A stretch of DNA of 64,000 nucleotides from Archilochus colubris (lineage: Eukaryota > Chordata > Aves > Apodiformes > Trochilidae), in contig CM041084.1 in NCBI GenBank assembly GCA_023079485.1, positions 101,350,467-101,414,466 of the forward strand, read 5' to 3'. This document shows, in pieces, positions 29,591-39,348 of the stretch; positions within the stretch are counted from its first letter, which is position 1; each line of letters starts with the position of its first letter. Below the pieces are notes generated by a model. The model saw only the letters and a list, made by a program, of their open reading frames with translations, did not search any database and was not told the DNA's origin. The translations under genes and the position numbers were made by a program.

Positions 29591-29922
29591 AGATCGTAGA
29601 ATAGTTAAGGTTGGAAGAGCTGTCTGGGATCATCTGGTTCCAATCCCCCAGGGCTGGAACTAGAGGCAGGGACACCTCCCACTCAACCAGATTGCTCAAA
29701 GCCCCATCCAACCTTCCCGTTAAGACTTGCAAGGATGAGGCATCCACAACCTCTTTGAGCAACGTGTTCCAGTGTCTCACCATCCTCACAATGAAGAATT
29801 TCTTCCTAAAGCCAAACCTGAATCTCCCTGCTTCCAGATTAAAACCATTACCCCTTGTTGTATCACTACATGCCATTGTAAAAAGCCCCTCTGTGGCTTT
29901 CCTGTAGGTCCCTTCAGGTAAA
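29591..29922 (-). mobile_element. CR1 LINE 3' fragment
   Basis: The plus strand shows the reverse complement of a CR1 3' end: gttaaggttggaagag, a diverged ggatcatctggttccaatcc, then ccacaacctctttgagcaac and the ccaacctg(aatctccct) region. The 3' terminus is on the left, so the insertion is antisense to EPB41L3. A 136-codon antisense ORF overlaps it but is only open CR1 tail. Confidence 0.85.
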
Positions 29923-30155
29923 AGGCTGCCGGGTTGAAAGGGACCTGAAGGATCATCTGGTCCAGCCTTTCTAGATAGGAACACAGTTTAGATGAGGTGG
30001 CCTAGCATCTTGTCAAGCTATCCAGTGTTGGGGAATCCACCACTTCCCTGGGGAGATTATTCCAATATCCAGCTGTTTTCATAGTGAAAATTATTTTCCT
30101 GCTGTCCAGTCAGTATCTCCCCAGGAGTGCCTTCCACCCATTGTAAACATCTGAG
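29923..30155 (-). mobile_element. Second CR1 LINE 3' fragment, abutting the first
   Basis: A second antisense CR1 end starts at gggttgaaagggacct and continues through gatcatctggtccagcc, accacttccctgggga and tctccccaggagtgcc. It begins where the first copy stops, in the same orientation, so it is either a tandem insertion or one copy inserted into another. Confidence 0.8.
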
Positions 30156-30810
30156 GTTTTCCTGGAACATAGTATCAAATGTTGTCTTCAGGAATTGCCA
30201 CTGGTAGCCCAGGTATTGCTTTCAGAGGAGGCTCCATTGTGTTTTCTCTGCACTAAGAAGCCTCATATCTACAACATGCTATACAGACTGTGCAGACAAA
30301 TTCAACTCGATGTGACTCCAGTGAAGCGCATATAATGCTTTCATAATTAATGTGGTTGCAGCTGCAAACATGAGCTGAATTTGGTCTGACATCTGGTAGA
30401 AGACAGAGCCTTATGACAAACACAACTGTAGGTTTTCAGAAGGATCCCATTAATATTTCAGACTCTTAAAATTATCATCAAGGAAGAATTCTCTGTATGA
30501 CATGTCAGGGCAATTCAGCTTCGTCTGTAAATAGAATAGACTTGAACAGAGTTATAAAGTAATCAACAGATAAGGATTTTTCCCATGGGTCATTTGACTA
30601 ATTGGGACTCTATGAAAAATTAACAATAGAACAGTAGCAGGAGCATTAAAAGAATCAAAATGGAGCAACAACATAAAGTCTGTTGAGATGAGTCAGGAGT
30701 ACCAAATGCTTTGAAGTGCCTTTTGCCCTGTATGGCTTCAGGCCTTGAGATGTGCAGAAAGTAAAATGTAATCCTAAGCCTGTGACATTTAAAATGATCA
30801 GTTTATTAAT

Positions 30811-30841
30811 TAAAAAAAAAAAAAAAGGAAAAAAAAAAAAG
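30811..30841 (+). repeat. A-rich run (A14-GG-A11)
   Basis: Two adenine runs separated by GG, intronic. Possibly a decayed retroposon tail; no body recognised. Confidence 0.8.
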
Positions 30842-31634
30842 TCTCTCCATTTGCCATTTTATTTTAGAGGAGAAGACTCAAGTTAAAAAACCTGAATTTT
30901 GTTATGGTGACCTGATTTTCAAATAGCAGGATATCCTCCTTGCCAGCTGAAAATGCAGCCCTCAGGAACAGGGCTGCCTGGACAGTCCATATTCCATTGC
31001 TTTTGAAAATGTGAGCTGAAGTGAATGTGATGTCTATGCCATTCCAGAAAACCACCACTGCAAATGGATCTTGAAAGTATATACACAAATTAAATATGAA
31101 ATGAAATTGTATAAAGATAGAAAGGGTCTGGGGCTAGGGAGATAGCATTTGAAGCAAATAAAACATGCTTTATTCTTTAGAACATGTAATGGGTCGATTA
31201 GCCATGGTGAGTTTATGCAGTGCTTTGCCTGTGGCCCCTGTTTAACATATGAGATGTCATATGTTTAAACTCTGAGATTATGGACTTCCAAACAATTTGT
31301 TATGACTGTTCTGTCCTAAACCAGCCACAGTCTCAGTGAGAAGGTCCAGCAAGTTGCTCCCTAAATAGAAAGCTCTGAAAGTGAAGCACAGCAATGGTAT
31401 TTATCAAAGGAAAATGTTTAATGCTCCTTTGTTCACAACTAACAAGTTTGAAATCAGGAGTCTTGCACTTAGGAGAACCATGCAAAGTCAGCCAGTGTGT
31501 CTGCTTCTGCTCCTTAGACTCTTAGCACAGAGAAAATGTGGCCTTAACCTAGCATGTTCCTTGCCAGTTTTTTTAAAGCTTTTAGCTGTACAAGTGGGTA
31601 AGGTGTTGTTTTCCAATCTTTCTCATGCTGGCAG

Positions 31635-31670
31635 TCGGATCAAGAGGAGGACGGAGATCTAAAGGCACAG
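31635..31670 (+). CDS. EPB41L3: EPB41L3 36-nt exon (SDQEEDGDLKAQ)
   Basis: 36 nt, 12 codons, phase 0 at both ends, acceptor gctggcag, donor gtacag. It reads SDQEEDGDLKAQ, matching the acidic segment ahead of the spectrin-actin-binding region in 4.1B. The next exon is only 168 nt away. Confidence 0.92.
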
Positions 31671-31838
31671 GTACAGAAACGAAAGGTCCAGATGTTGCTC
31701 AAGTATCAATGTTGGAGGTATCCACCTCTCTCAGCATGTTATTGTTGGTTCTCTGTGAAGAAATGTGTAGAAACAGCATTTTGTATCCTTTCAATACTGT
31801 GTCCCTTACTTTTTCCCTTTCTTTTTCACTTCTTTCAG

Positions 31839-31904
31839 AATAGTCTGATTAAGCGAATACAGGGTGAAAATGTGTATGTCAAACATAGTAATCTTATGTT
31901 AGAG
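31839..31904 (+). CDS. EPB41L3: EPB41L3 66-nt spectrin-actin-binding cassette exon
   Basis: 66 nt, 22 codons, phase 0 at both ends, acceptor tctttcag, weak donor GAG|gttggt. It reads NSLIKRIQGENVYVKHSNLM then LE. GEN(V/I)Y(V/I)(K/R)HSNLMLE is the conserved core of the 21-residue cassette (4.1R exon 16) that switches on high-affinity spectrin-actin binding during erythroid differentiation. Two TGCATG motifs follow within 80 nt, the same arrangement known for 4.1R exon 16. Inclusion would turn 4.1B into a spectrin-actin linker. Confidence 0.94.
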
Positions 31905-31925
31905 GTTGGTATTGGTATATACCAG

Positions 31926-31987
31926 TGCATGTACGTACATGTGTGTTAGTTTTAGTGGTAAACTGTGAATCTGCACTATGATGCATG
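31926..31987 (+). promoter_or_regulatory. Two TGCATG (RBFOX-type) motifs downstream of cassette exon
   Basis: TGCATG at 31926-31931 and 31982-31987, starting 22 and 78 nt after the exon end. In 4.1R, RBFOX2 binding to UGCAUG repeats just downstream of exon 16 activates that exon (established for EPB41). The same layout at the paralogous exon suggests shared control. Confidence 0.6.
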
Positions 31988-32382
31988 AATTGTGTATTCC
32001 CACCTGCTAATAAATCCAAGAGATTTTTTTCTCAGATTACGATGACTTCTCTAACTTGTACTATAAATATATATATGCGTGCGTGTATGTGTGTGTGCAT
32101 CCACGCGCATATGTATGTTTGTTTGAAGCCTCTTTATCAGGTGTAAATTACAGCGATACGGATAAGCTCTTCAAGAGTATTTTTATAATCACTTGTACGA
32201 GATATGCTATGCTGTTCTCTCTCAAAATGCCACATTTTCACAGAGTGTTGTGTTAGTGCTGTGCTCCCTGGCTCCCTGAGATGTTTCTTCCCTCTTTACT
32301 AACCGAGTTGTGTGTTTTGGCTCTCAAATTTGGTTGGATTAGGATGTATTACAAACTGCTCTGTTCTTTTAAAACTGTCCAG

Positions 32383-32574
32383 GACCTAGACAAAACCCAG
32401 GAAGATCTGATGAAACATCAGACCAATATAAGCGAGCTGAAACGCACCTTCTTGGAAACCTCCACAGAAACGGCAGTGTCTAATGAGTGGGAGAAGAGGC
32501 TTTCCACATCTCCCGTTCGGCTTGCAGCAAGGCAGGAGGAAGCTCCTATGATTGAACCACTAGTGCCTGAAGAG
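32383..32574 (+). CDS. EPB41L3: EPB41L3 exon: spectrin-actin-binding region and linker
   Basis: 192 nt, 64 codons, phase 0 at both ends, acceptor actgtccag, donor gtcagc. It reads DLDKTQEDLMKHQTNISELK, RTFLETSTETAVSNEWEKRL, STSPVRLAARQEEAP, and ends with PLVPEE. The DLDKTQEDLMKHQTNISELKR helix is the constant half of the spectrin-actin-binding domain, and NEWEKRLSTSP is shared by 4.1 proteins. If the preceding 66-nt exon is skipped, DLDK joins directly to KAQ in frame. Confidence 0.96.
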
Positions 32575-35500
32575 GTCAGCGTGAGCTGAAAGGCTGCCTT
32601 ACCTGCTTGTTTTTGTGGTTTTACTTATTATAGCTCTCAGTGGGTGTAGAGGCCATGGTTAGAAGCAGTTCCCCACTTCCAGGTGCTGCCTTTTTGTCAG
32701 GGTTCAGCTTTAGCGGAAAACACACAAGGACGAGCAGATACCTTATATATATGTGTGTGTGTGTGTGAGTATATATATATATGTAGCTAGAATATGAAAT
32801 TCACTGCAAGCCACATGGCAGAACTGGGTCTCTCTAAGAATGCAAAACGCAGGCTTCCTTACAGGTTCAGTGAGCTTGAGGAAATCCAGCCACGCGTGAA
32901 AGAAACCATGAAGGTGATGGAGAGAAAATATAAATAATGGTGACTGGTTGGGAGCAGCAGTTGTGGCGGGATGGATAGGGGTACCAAGCTTGACAAGAAA
33001 ATACAGAGCAAAAGCCAGAAATCTCTCAGTGCTTTAAGGTGGGGGAAGAATAATGATGATGATTAGACCTGCTTTTTCTAGTCCCATAAGAGAACTAGGA
33101 GTTGCTGCAGACTGCTGGATACCATTTTGTTGAAGACCCAATGCAGGTTGCTAAGCATTTGCATTTTCACACAGTGTGCATGGGTGAAAAACCTCTTGCT
33201 CACCATGCAGTCCTGAAGTGTCTGCAAGATACTTGCCAATTAAACAGCTGCCTTTAGTTTGCAAGCAGATAATAAGATCTAGAAGCAATGATGCGACATT
33301 CATGTTGCTGTAAAATGCAGTTATTCAAAAAAAAACAGAGAGTTTTGGTTTAAATCCAGTGAAGCAAAAAGAAATATGCTTGTGTGATCCGCACAAAGAT
33401 TAAGTTCTTTTGTTGCATTGCAGATGGATATCTTGCTTCTGTCTCATAGGAATAATCTTTATGACTGCCACTTGGTTTTAGCATTGAAAACCAATAAATG
33501 GTCGTAAAATTTGCTTCTGACACCACAGCTCTGATGTAATATAAAGAACTCTGAAAAAAATTAACTGGAAAGTATAATTCAGAGTCTTCAGCCTTCTCAC
33601 CTTAGAGGTTGGTGTTGCAGACCTGCAGCTCTCTGAGAAAGGGAATCCCTGGAGGCATCCAGACGACACACACCAGCTTCCTCTCTTAGGAAAAGGGATG
33701 TTGCCAAGAAAAAGGTCCCAGCTCCTCTTCTCCCACAGTATACCCACCTAACTAATGGCTGATACAGACATCAGACACACACTGGAGTGGCTATCAGTTT
33801 TTATTAAAATGCATAAAAAGCAGACTAGGTGCCCAAAGCTTACCTTTTGGAGAGTGCTGAGAAGTCTTAACATTGCTCCTTCTGCCTTTTTCAGGAATCA
33901 TAATAGATCATATAAACACATTTGTTTAGTTGCAGTTGAGAATACAGGTTTTCTGTCTTAAAAGTAAATTTGTAAGTATGAAAACAAGATGTATTTAACT
34001 TTCTAAAGTAGTAAGAAACTGTTGAACCCTCCCAGTTCACTTCATGTCTTCATTACTTTGGAAATTTAATAACAATTTTTAATTTAAACACACAAGCAGT
34101 AGCAAAGGTTTACACAGTTATGTAGGCTGAGCAAACATACCCTAATTTAACCATTCATTTCGAAGGCAAAAGGGCAGGAGTAATCCATATCTGAAACCTC
34201 TTCTCTTACTCTTTGTGCTCAAAAGCAATGTCCAGTTCCTAAATTGCATATGGATCTAAGTAAACTACAGCTGTCCCCCAGAATCTTACCCAAATTAAGG
34301 CATTTCTGTAGGAAAACGAGTAGATATATAGATCTCAACTATTAGATTATGGCTCTGAGTTGACTTCTGGTACTCAGGGGCCCCTGCTGTGGGTAACATC
34401 TGACCATCCTTTTTGGTCCTACTAAGTAGAGTGGTTTCAGTTCATATATCATGCTGAGGGAGGAATTTTTCAAGAAAAAATGGAGGCCATGCACAGGCCA
34501 AAATTAATGCCTTGATGTCTACTAAGAAATGTGGAGCTAGTTAGCAGAGACAACATGTAGAGCTGCACTGTGTAGTAGCTTCTTCTAATCAAAGAAGTTA
34601 CACGTTTAACAGCATATCCACTTTAAAATTTATTTAGTGTTGTTACCTGTGGCTCATTAACACAATAAAACAAAAACAGAAGGGAAAATACACCCTTTCA
34701 AAATGTATCCTTTGAACATTTGCCATCTGAGTGTGTTGGGTCCATTTGACTTGAAGCATGGCAAGTTATCAGTTGTTTTCTTCCAATAATAGTAGAAATA
34801 CTTTGGTTTTCTTTAGTTATGAGATATATAGTTTTAAATATCTGCCATAATTATGAACAGATAGCTGCAGAACATGAAAGCCACCGTATTAACAATCTCC
34901 TTGACCATGTTTACTCTGACCTGGGTTTGATTAAACAAGCACTTCAGAAATAAAGAAGTTATGCATCTCATTATATTTCAGGGAGATAAACCATTTCTCC
35001 CTTTCTCTCTGAAGTTTCTAGAAGTTTTGTATCTTTCTTTAAACATGCACCTTTGTTTGTCAGTATGTGAAGTGTATGTATTTAAAATGGTACACTAGGA
35101 ACCATACCTTAGGAAACAGAGTCTTGCCAGCATTTAAAGCTGTCCCAGTTGGCCAAGTTGCAGAGATGCTCTTTTCATTCTTACGGCACTGGGAAGGTGC
35201 AGAGGGGATAAAGGTGTGAGGAGGATTTCGGTGGTACATTGTAGAAGATAATACAGAAATGGTTAGTTTCCTGCATGGGAACAAGACTCTCAGACCTCTT
35301 GTATCTGTAAGGAGGTACAGAGAGCTAAAAACCTTGCAGAGCACATCATTTGCCTCAACAGAGAAGGCTGCGAGTTCAGGAAAGAGCTGAACCAAGGATG
35401 AAGGTGGAGGGACCTGATCTAGACTGTTGGTGGAAGCTGTGGAAGTTGGCACCAGGCAGAGTTAAATGAATAGTGGAAGATGAGATGAATGCAGTGCATC

Positions 35501-35749
35501 CCAGCATTATTCAGTTTACTGTTTTTTCTGTTACACAATCAGTATGCTTGTGTCTGCTTTGCATTCATCACTTGGAGATACTGATTTAGCTTCTTATTGG
35601 AAACTTCTTTGCTGTGAAATTATTCTGTTGAATTCCGTTTCCTAATTTTACCATGCAATTGATAATTTGTAGAGTGCAGAAATATGATGTTAAGTATAGT
35701 GGACTATATGCCCTCCATTTACTAAAACCGTTTATTCCCCTGACATTAG
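32575..35749 (+). other. EPB41L3: Intron before candidate alternative-tail exons
   Basis: Contains a (TG)n/(TA)n microsatellite (32744-32785). A 130-codon antisense ORF (35060-35452) has no similarity I recognise. No exon seen. Confidence 0.6.
32744..32785 (+). repeat. (TG)n / (TA)n compound microsatellite
   Basis: TATATATA, then TGTGTGTG, then TATATATA units, intronic. A second (GT)n-like stretch lies at 32076-32100. Confidence 0.85.
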
Positions 35750-35824
35750 ACCAAAGAAGAAAGAGAAAAATCAGAAAAACTCATATTTTTGCAGAAGGGA
35801 GGTACTACATTCCCTGAATTGCAG
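35750..35824 (+). CDS. EPB41L3: Candidate EPB41L3 75-nt alternative exon (TKEEREKSEKLIFLQKGG)
   Basis: 75 nt, 25 codons, open and phase 0 at both ends, acceptor cattag, donor CAG|gtaaaa. It reads TKEEREKSEKLIFLQKGG and ends TTFPELQ. It follows PLVPEE in frame from the 32.38-kb exon. The Glu/Lys-rich composition resembles its 4.1B neighbours. I do not recall it in the standard 4.1B protein. The 5' end TK also mirrors the TKQS start of the 38.33-kb exon, as expected of mutually usable acceptors. Support is reading frame, splice borders and composition, not homology. Confidence 0.7.
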
Positions 35825-36236
35825 GTAAAAACAAACAATACTCTATTGAAATGCTGTCTGATAGGCTGACAATGATTTCTTATTTTATTATATTTTTTCC
35901 TTTCCAAGTCACTTTATTATTTTTTTTTAATTATTTATTTCATAAGTTCCAGGGGCAGATGTAATCTGGGGGCCAAATTCTGAGGAATGAATACCCTCCA
36001 GAATTTTTGGCTTCCTAATAGAGACCAAGTTCTCTGCTAGTTAGCAATCTACTTGCACGATGATACTTATGGATGTTTGTGGTTGTGCATGCATTTCCAG
36101 CATTAGCCTCTCTGAGAACGTTGTGATGAATGGGGCACTTCTGTCATTAGTATTACTTTCCTTTGTGTACTGTCAAGTAAATTCAGATTATGCTGAGTGA
36201 TGGTGAACTTTATATTCTTATTGGTTTTTCTATTAG

Positions 36237-36338
36237 CAAAGTGTGATAGAGAAGAAGATGCAGGAAGGAGAATCTGCTGGCACTTTGGTTACTTCTCATC
36301 AAATCATTATCCAGAAAACTATACCATCATCCCTAGAG
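36237..36338 (+). CDS. EPB41L3: Candidate EPB41L3 102-nt alternative exon
   Basis: 102 nt, 34 codons, open and phase 0 at both ends, acceptor ttctattag, donor GAG|gttgtt (weak). It reads QSVIEKKMQEGESAGTLVTS, then HQIIIQKTIPSSLE. The HQIIIQKT core looks like a folded beta-type element rather than random translation. It lies 412 nt after the 75-nt candidate and continues its frame (PELQ-QSVIEKK). Confidence 0.7.
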
Positions 36339-37071
36339 GTTGTTTTTAATTCATTTGATTTTAAACTAGCACGTTTGCTTAGTCAAATAGAGAAGTTGTG
36401 GTCTTAAGGTCAAATAACAGGATGCTGCTTGCATAGCTAAAGCAAATCCCAAAGCATATTTGCCTAAAGAGGAAAAAAGATGCTGCGTGATGTTCAGTAT
36501 CTATAGTAGTATGGCATTTACTGCAGGGTAAACAGTGCTGAAGGAGGCTGGTGTTATTCTAATGAAAACAAGGAAATTCAGTGCAGGCCACAGCTACATA
36601 CGAATGTGTACTATTCTAAAACCTTGTCAACAGTGTGCTTGTCCCAAGTAGGGGACAGTTAAATGGGCTTACTTGCCCCAGTTTTGTAAATTTTTTTTAC
36701 TGTAGCATTATGAGCCATTGATATATATGATTTTTAAAGCCAGAGTGATCTGATTATCATTTTAGGTGATACATTAAAATGCTCCCCTGCTTCAAATTAC
36801 CACAGAAACAGTGTGGCGAAAGTAATTTTTTCTGTCCACATTATGTAAGTGTCTAAGGAGAGGGAATCTACACAGAATCTACATACTTTGCCTAAGGTGA
36901 TGCTGTTTGTTTGTTTGTTTGATGACTTTTCTAAGAGGTACAATGATAAAAGTTACTATGTGCTTTCAGAAGAGACAGCATTGATTTCTTAAAAGTCTTC
37001 ATACTTTAGTGCTCCTTAAGTAGAGATAAACCCTCAGCTTTTCTAATTTAGTTTTTATATCTCAAATATAG

Positions 37072-37842
37072 GGCACAGAGGATTGGGTTATTATAGACAA
37101 AATACCCTCTGAGGTAGTTGATGGTGAATCGAAAAAAAATCTGGCATACAAAGTAGTGACTGTGAGCAGTAAAACTGCCATTCCACCTGAGATATTAAAA
37201 TCCAGTACCCTTCTAATGCAGAGCTTTGAGGACTTGGAAAATGAAATACAATCCAAAGAGGAGAATAAGCAGAAAATGTTCACCCTAGGAAAGTCCTATG
37301 ATACCGTATCTGGGAAAGTTGTTACCATGACAAGTAAAGCTAAAGAGGGTGAGAAAACAGTACAGCCTTCAGTAGAAGCTTTGCAAAAAATGAGAAGGGA
37401 AATGCAAGAATCTGTGAAAATCATTCCGGTAGTGGCTGAGTATGAAATCCTTGAGCCTGTCACTGATGAGAAAGCCAGGTGGGGATCCGACGTGCAGAGC
37501 ACAAAAAGAAAGCTGTCCGACTCCCTGACACCCATAAAGGAAGCAGAATCTCAGTTGCCAAGTCCTGAAGAGGAGAGTTTGAAAAAGACACTAAAGATGG
37601 ACGAGGATTTGCAGTTACATGGTACACTGGGAAGCTTGCAGCTTGGCAAAGCAGAAAAACACCCTGGCAGTGAAGCTGTAAAAGCAGGGGCATTTGCTCG
37701 GAGAGATAAGACCCTGTCTGAGTGGAGATATTCCAGAGAACAGCCATTTACCATTGCTACTGCTCACTATGTTACTGAGTCGTCCGCGTCAAAAGTAGTG
37801 GTAACAAGTGGCTTTGACTTCGTGCCACGGTTTAAAGATTAA
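37072..37842 (+). CDS. EPB41L3: Candidate EPB41L3 alternative last coding exon (256 codons + stop)
   Basis: It opens at acceptor caaatatag, phase 0, and runs 256 codons to TAA at 37840-37842. It begins GTEDWVIIDKIPSEVVDGES, continues with SSKTAIPPEILKSSTLLMQS, FEDLENEIQSKEENKQK, MRREMQESVKIIPVVAEYEI and SDSLTPIKEAESQLPSPEEE, and ends KVVVTSGFDFVPRFKD. This is the longest open stretch in the window. It is rich in Glu/Lys/Ser with SP/TP sites and no long hydrophobic run. No internal in-frame donor of good strength was seen, so it more likely ends the transcript than splices on. It would replace the C-terminal domain. Function unknown. Confidence 0.72.
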   Translation, partial: GTEDWVIIDKIPSEVVDGESKKNLAYKVVTVSSKTAIPPEILKSSTLLMQSFEDLENEIQSKEENKQKMFTLGKSYDTVSGKVVTMTSKAKEGEKTVQPSVEALQKMRREMQESVKIIPVVAEYEILEPVTDEKARWGSDVQSTKRKLSDSLTPIKEAESQLPSPEEESLKKTLKMDEDLQLHGTLGSLQLGKAEKHPGSEAVKAGAFARRDKTLSEWRYSREQPFTIATAHYVTESSASKVVVTSGFDFVPRFKD

Positions 37843-38064
37843 AGCATGACTTCTTTTAGGCAATCCCCTCACACCACCCTACCTTTTGGTTCTCTTGCTG
37901 CCTGGCTTTGTGTTGACAGCAGCCAACCCAGCTTATTTTTTTTCCCCTCATACTTCGAATCAGTCCCACAGTCCGAAGCAGACATTATATATAAGATTTT
38001 CAACCCTTCTGGTTTATTTAAACTTCCATGTTACTGAAATGTAATATTGCTGCTGTGGCTTGTT

Positions 38065-38080
38065 ATTAAAAGGAATTAAA
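38065..38080 (+). promoter_or_regulatory. Two ATTAAA poly(A) signals after alternative tail
   Basis: ATTAAA at 38065-38070 and 38075-38080, 223 and 233 nt past the alternative stop codon and upstream of the next coding exon at 38326. They would allow premature polyadenylation and a short 3'UTR. A/T-rich sequence produces this hexamer by chance fairly often. Confidence 0.45.
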
Positions 38081-38325
38081 ACGTTTGCGTGAACCAGCAA
38101 AATGCCAGCGCTAACAACTGTGCTTCACAACTGTTGCTTACTACAGCCATTATGAATTTGCTCTGATTTATTTTCCCATTCTTTTCCTGTTTCTGACCTC
38201 TCTGTGCCCCTGCAACCTTCTCTCCCTTTCCTTCATCTCTGCCTCTGGTTTTGGCAATTAATATATCTGTGCATGTGGATCTGCCTTTCTTCTCTTTATG
38301 ACTCTACATTTCTTTATCTATTTAG

Positions 38326-38448
38326 ACAAAACAGTCCACTGGTGAAAAAACCTTGGATGGTTCAGATATCTTCACTTTAATAGAGTCCGCCAGGAAACCG
38401 ACGGAGTTCATAGGAGGGGTTACTTCTACTTCACATAGCTGGGCACAG
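38326..38448 (+). CDS. EPB41L3: EPB41L3 123-nt exon (TKQSTGEK...STSHSWAQ)
   Basis: 123 nt, 41 codons, phase 0 at both ends, acceptor atctatttag, donor gtggcc. It reads TKQSTGEKTLDGSDIFTLIE, then SARKPTEFIGGVTSTSHSWA and a final Gln. It matches the 4.1B segment after PLVPEE. SARKPTEFIGGVTSTS is also highly conserved in other 4.1 paralogues. TGCATG motifs flank it at 38270 and 38545. Confidence 0.94.
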
Positions 38449-38955
38449 GTGGCCTTTTGATTCCCTCCACCAATTGCACACTGATTACTTTGGCTTTTCT
38501 TTTGTTTCCCGCTTTTATGCATCACTTGGAACCTGTATAACTAATGCATGTATTTGTGTGCCTTTGCCTTTGTTACAGTAAACCACAAGAGCAACTTTAC
38601 CAAAAAGAAAAATGAAAAAAGTGTGTTTTCTCTCCTTTAACTTTATTTTGGGCATTGTGATGGGTGCTGTATTTTGCCGTTATAAAACTCACGCAGAAAT
38701 ACCAGTGGGAAAAACACAGTGGTGTTTCTCTTCGCTTTTAAAAATTATGATTCTTGCTTTGTTTTCATTTCTACTATTTTGACAATGTCCTGAGAAAAAC
38801 AGTCCATGCGATGTGAGAGAAATAAATCGGCAAAATGTAATACCCATTTTTTTGTTTGTTTGTTTTTTTCATTTGTGCAGTCCATTAAGCTGAGGAGCTG
38901 CTGCAAGTAGTGTGGTCCTCTTCAGATGCTGAGGGTTTGTATTTTTCCCCTGCAG

Positions 38956-39348
38956 AGAATAGACACGACGACGTCTCAGGAGATAACTTCCAGTGAAACG
39001 AAGCAAGCGGTTCAGCCTCATCAGGACACAGTGCAGAAGGTTGTACAGGAGACTGTAGTTATCGAGGAGAGACACGGGATGAGTGTGCATGTGAGCGGGG
39101 ATCCTGCTAAAGCTGCTGGACTTGCGCTGGATGCCCAGGCTGAGGCAGCGTCAGTGGTGGCTGCTGGCGTGAGAGGGAAGGAGGGCTCTGCTGGGACTGA
39201 GGGGGCGAAGGAGGAAAAAAGGCAGGAGGCTGGGAAAGCCCTGACCAAACAGGAAGGAACCTCTGCTGCTTCTTCGTGTGAGCAAGCGGAGGAGCGCAGT
39301 ACAACAGTCCACCTTTCCGAGTCTTTGGAAAGAAAACCTCATTTTGAG
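38956..39348 (+). CDS. EPB41L3: EPB41L3 393-nt linker exon (Glu/Ala-rich)
   Basis: 393 nt, 131 codons, phase 0 at both ends, acceptor cccctgcag, donor gtaact. It reads RIDTTTSQEITSSETKQAVQ, includes VQKVVQETVVIEERHGMSVH and GVRGKEGSAGTEGAKEE, and ends HLSESLERKPHFE. VVQETV-IEER and KPHFE anchor it to 4.1B. The Ala/Glu/Gly-rich middle is a fast-evolving disordered linker. GC and CpG content are clearly higher than in the flanking introns. Confidence 0.94.

Larger units (their letters stand above)
29166..31634 (+). other. EPB41L3: Intron containing two CR1 fragments
   Basis: Holds the adjacent CR1 copies at 29591-30155 and an A-rich run at 30811-30841. No additional exon recognised. Confidence 0.65.

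Noticed and set aside
29574..29984. 136-codon antisense ORF
   Set aside because: Lies over the two CR1 3' fragments; it is open repeat sequence rather than a gene.
35060..35452. 130-codon antisense ORF inside an EPB41L3 intron
   Set aside because: No similarity, no promoter or splice signal, and no reason to think it is expressed.
38881..38910. Short segment after ttgtgcag that might be a mini-exon
   Set aside because: Runs into an in-frame TAG after nine codons and has no plausible donor.
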